Assembly: GCA_028819195.1 (NCBI GenBank)
Contig: JAPPMF010000009.1
Span: 372,001 to 436,000, forward strand
Direction of reading: 5' to 3'
DNA length: 64,000 nt
Origin: Bin55 sp028819195
Lineage (GTDB): Bacteria > Pseudomonadota > Gammaproteobacteria > Pseudomonadales > Azotimanducaceae
Under the pieces are notes generated by a model that saw nothing but the letters and a program-made list of their open reading frames with translations, searched no databases and was not told the origin of the DNA. The position numbers and the translations under genes were made by a program. Within the stretch, counting starts at the first letter, position 1; each line of letters opens with the position of its first letter. This document shows positions 63,695 through 64,000 of the stretch, piece after piece.

Positions 63695-64000
63695 TGTCTG
63701 AATCAATTAAAAATCCAAACTGGTTATCACGTTCACTAGCTTGGGTGGATGCAAGAATTCCGTGGACAAACACCCTTGAGAAACACGCCACCAAGTACTA
63801 CGCCCCCAAAAACTTTAATGTTTGGTACGTTTTTGGTGTCCTAGCCTCTTTCATCCTAGGTCTGCAGTTACTTACAGGTTTATGGCTGACGATGTCGTAT
63901 GAACCGACTAGCGAAGGTGCGTTTAGGTCGGTCGAATACATCATGCGCGAAGTGGATTTCGGTTGGTTGGTTCGATATTTGCACTCTACCGGTGCCTCTG
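63694..64000 (+). CDS. petB: Ubiquinol-cytochrome c reductase cytochrome b (truncated by window edge)
   Basis: The first 102 residues of cytochrome b, beginning at a GTG that overlaps the petA stop. An amphipathic N-terminus leads to a first helix (VWYVFGVLASFILGLQLLTG) and the family phrase TMSYEPTSEGAFRSVEYI, then the start of helix B with HSTGAS, whose His ligates heme b. The gene continues beyond 64000; petC should follow. Confidence 0.97.
   Translation, partial: MSESIKNPNWLSRSLAWVDARIPWTNTLEKHATKYYAPKNFNVWYVFGVLASFILGLQLLTGLWLTMSYEPTSEGAFRSVEYIMREVDFGWLVRYLHSTGAS

Noticed and set aside
1..64000. CRISPR arrays, insertion sequences, phage genes, riboswitches
   Set aside because: No regularly spaced repeats, transposases, terminal inverted repeats, phage proteins or recognisable aptamer sequences were seen on either strand.

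Overview
This window is a gene-dense stretch of a Gram-negative chromosome, G+C roughly mid-40s percent by eye. It is almost certainly from a gammaproteobacterium. The evidence is the Tol-Pal operon, LptD, BamC, Coq7, and several gene orders known from Pseudomonas-like genomes: divergent amgK-murU / lptD-surA-rsmA-apaH; ruvC-ruvA-ruvB-tolQRAB-pal-cpoB; nadA-bepA-tusA-perM-dapA-bamC; and rplM-rpsI-petA-petB. The species cannot be named from the sequence. GTG and TTG starts are frequent and many ribosome binding sites are weak.

Layout. 1-8.7 kb: a truncated CinA-like gene and a PlsC acyltransferase (minus), then an unknown secreted protein, prmA, purH, purD and coq7 (plus), followed on minus by two small membrane proteins of one type and a VOC protein. 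8.8-16.5 kb: a PEBP-family gene (plus) converges on a tight minus-strand run rpe - gph - voltage-gated cation channel - secreted TolB-propeller/amidohydrolase - secreted alpha/beta hydrolase - split family-4 glycosyltransferase. 16.8-20.5 kb: one giant secreted gene joining FG-GAP repeats, an ASPIC/UnbV domain and a vanadium-haloperoxidase (PAP2) domain.

20.9-32.2 kb: amgK-murU (cell-wall recycling) diverges from lptD-surA-rsmA-apaH-cca; tsaD and proS lie on minus; an FmdB-type zinc ribbon follows. 32.2-41.6 kb: aspS, yebC, ruvCAB and the complete tol-pal operon form one long, often overlapping plus-strand run that meets a minus-strand tRNA-Lys. 42-46.7 kb: a large ABC-2 permease/M1-like fusion and an SDR dehydrogenase (minus). 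46.9-54.1 kb: nadA, bepA (minus), tusA-like, perM, dapA, bamC, an MBL-fold hydrolase and tRNA-Ser. 54.1-62 kb: djlA, a CnoX-like co-chaperone, a class I glutamine amidotransferase, and a minus-strand run dsbA-like - dihydroorotase-like - NCS2 nucleobase permease - DNA methyltransferase - 61-residue membrane protein. 62.2 kb to the end: rplM, rpsI and the start of the cytochrome bc1 operon.

Most of the window is core housekeeping (purine synthesis, outer-membrane biogenesis, translation, Holliday-junction resolution, envelope integrity, respiration). The accessory interest lies in the haloperoxidase fusion, whose two halves differ in codon use; the channel/amidohydrolase operon; the channel's acidic selectivity filter; the NCS2 permease with an extra cytosolic domain; the permease/peptidase-like fusion without HEXXH; and the frameshifted glycosyltransferase. 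I found no CRISPR array, insertion sequence, prophage or rRNA, and no convincing intrinsic terminator.
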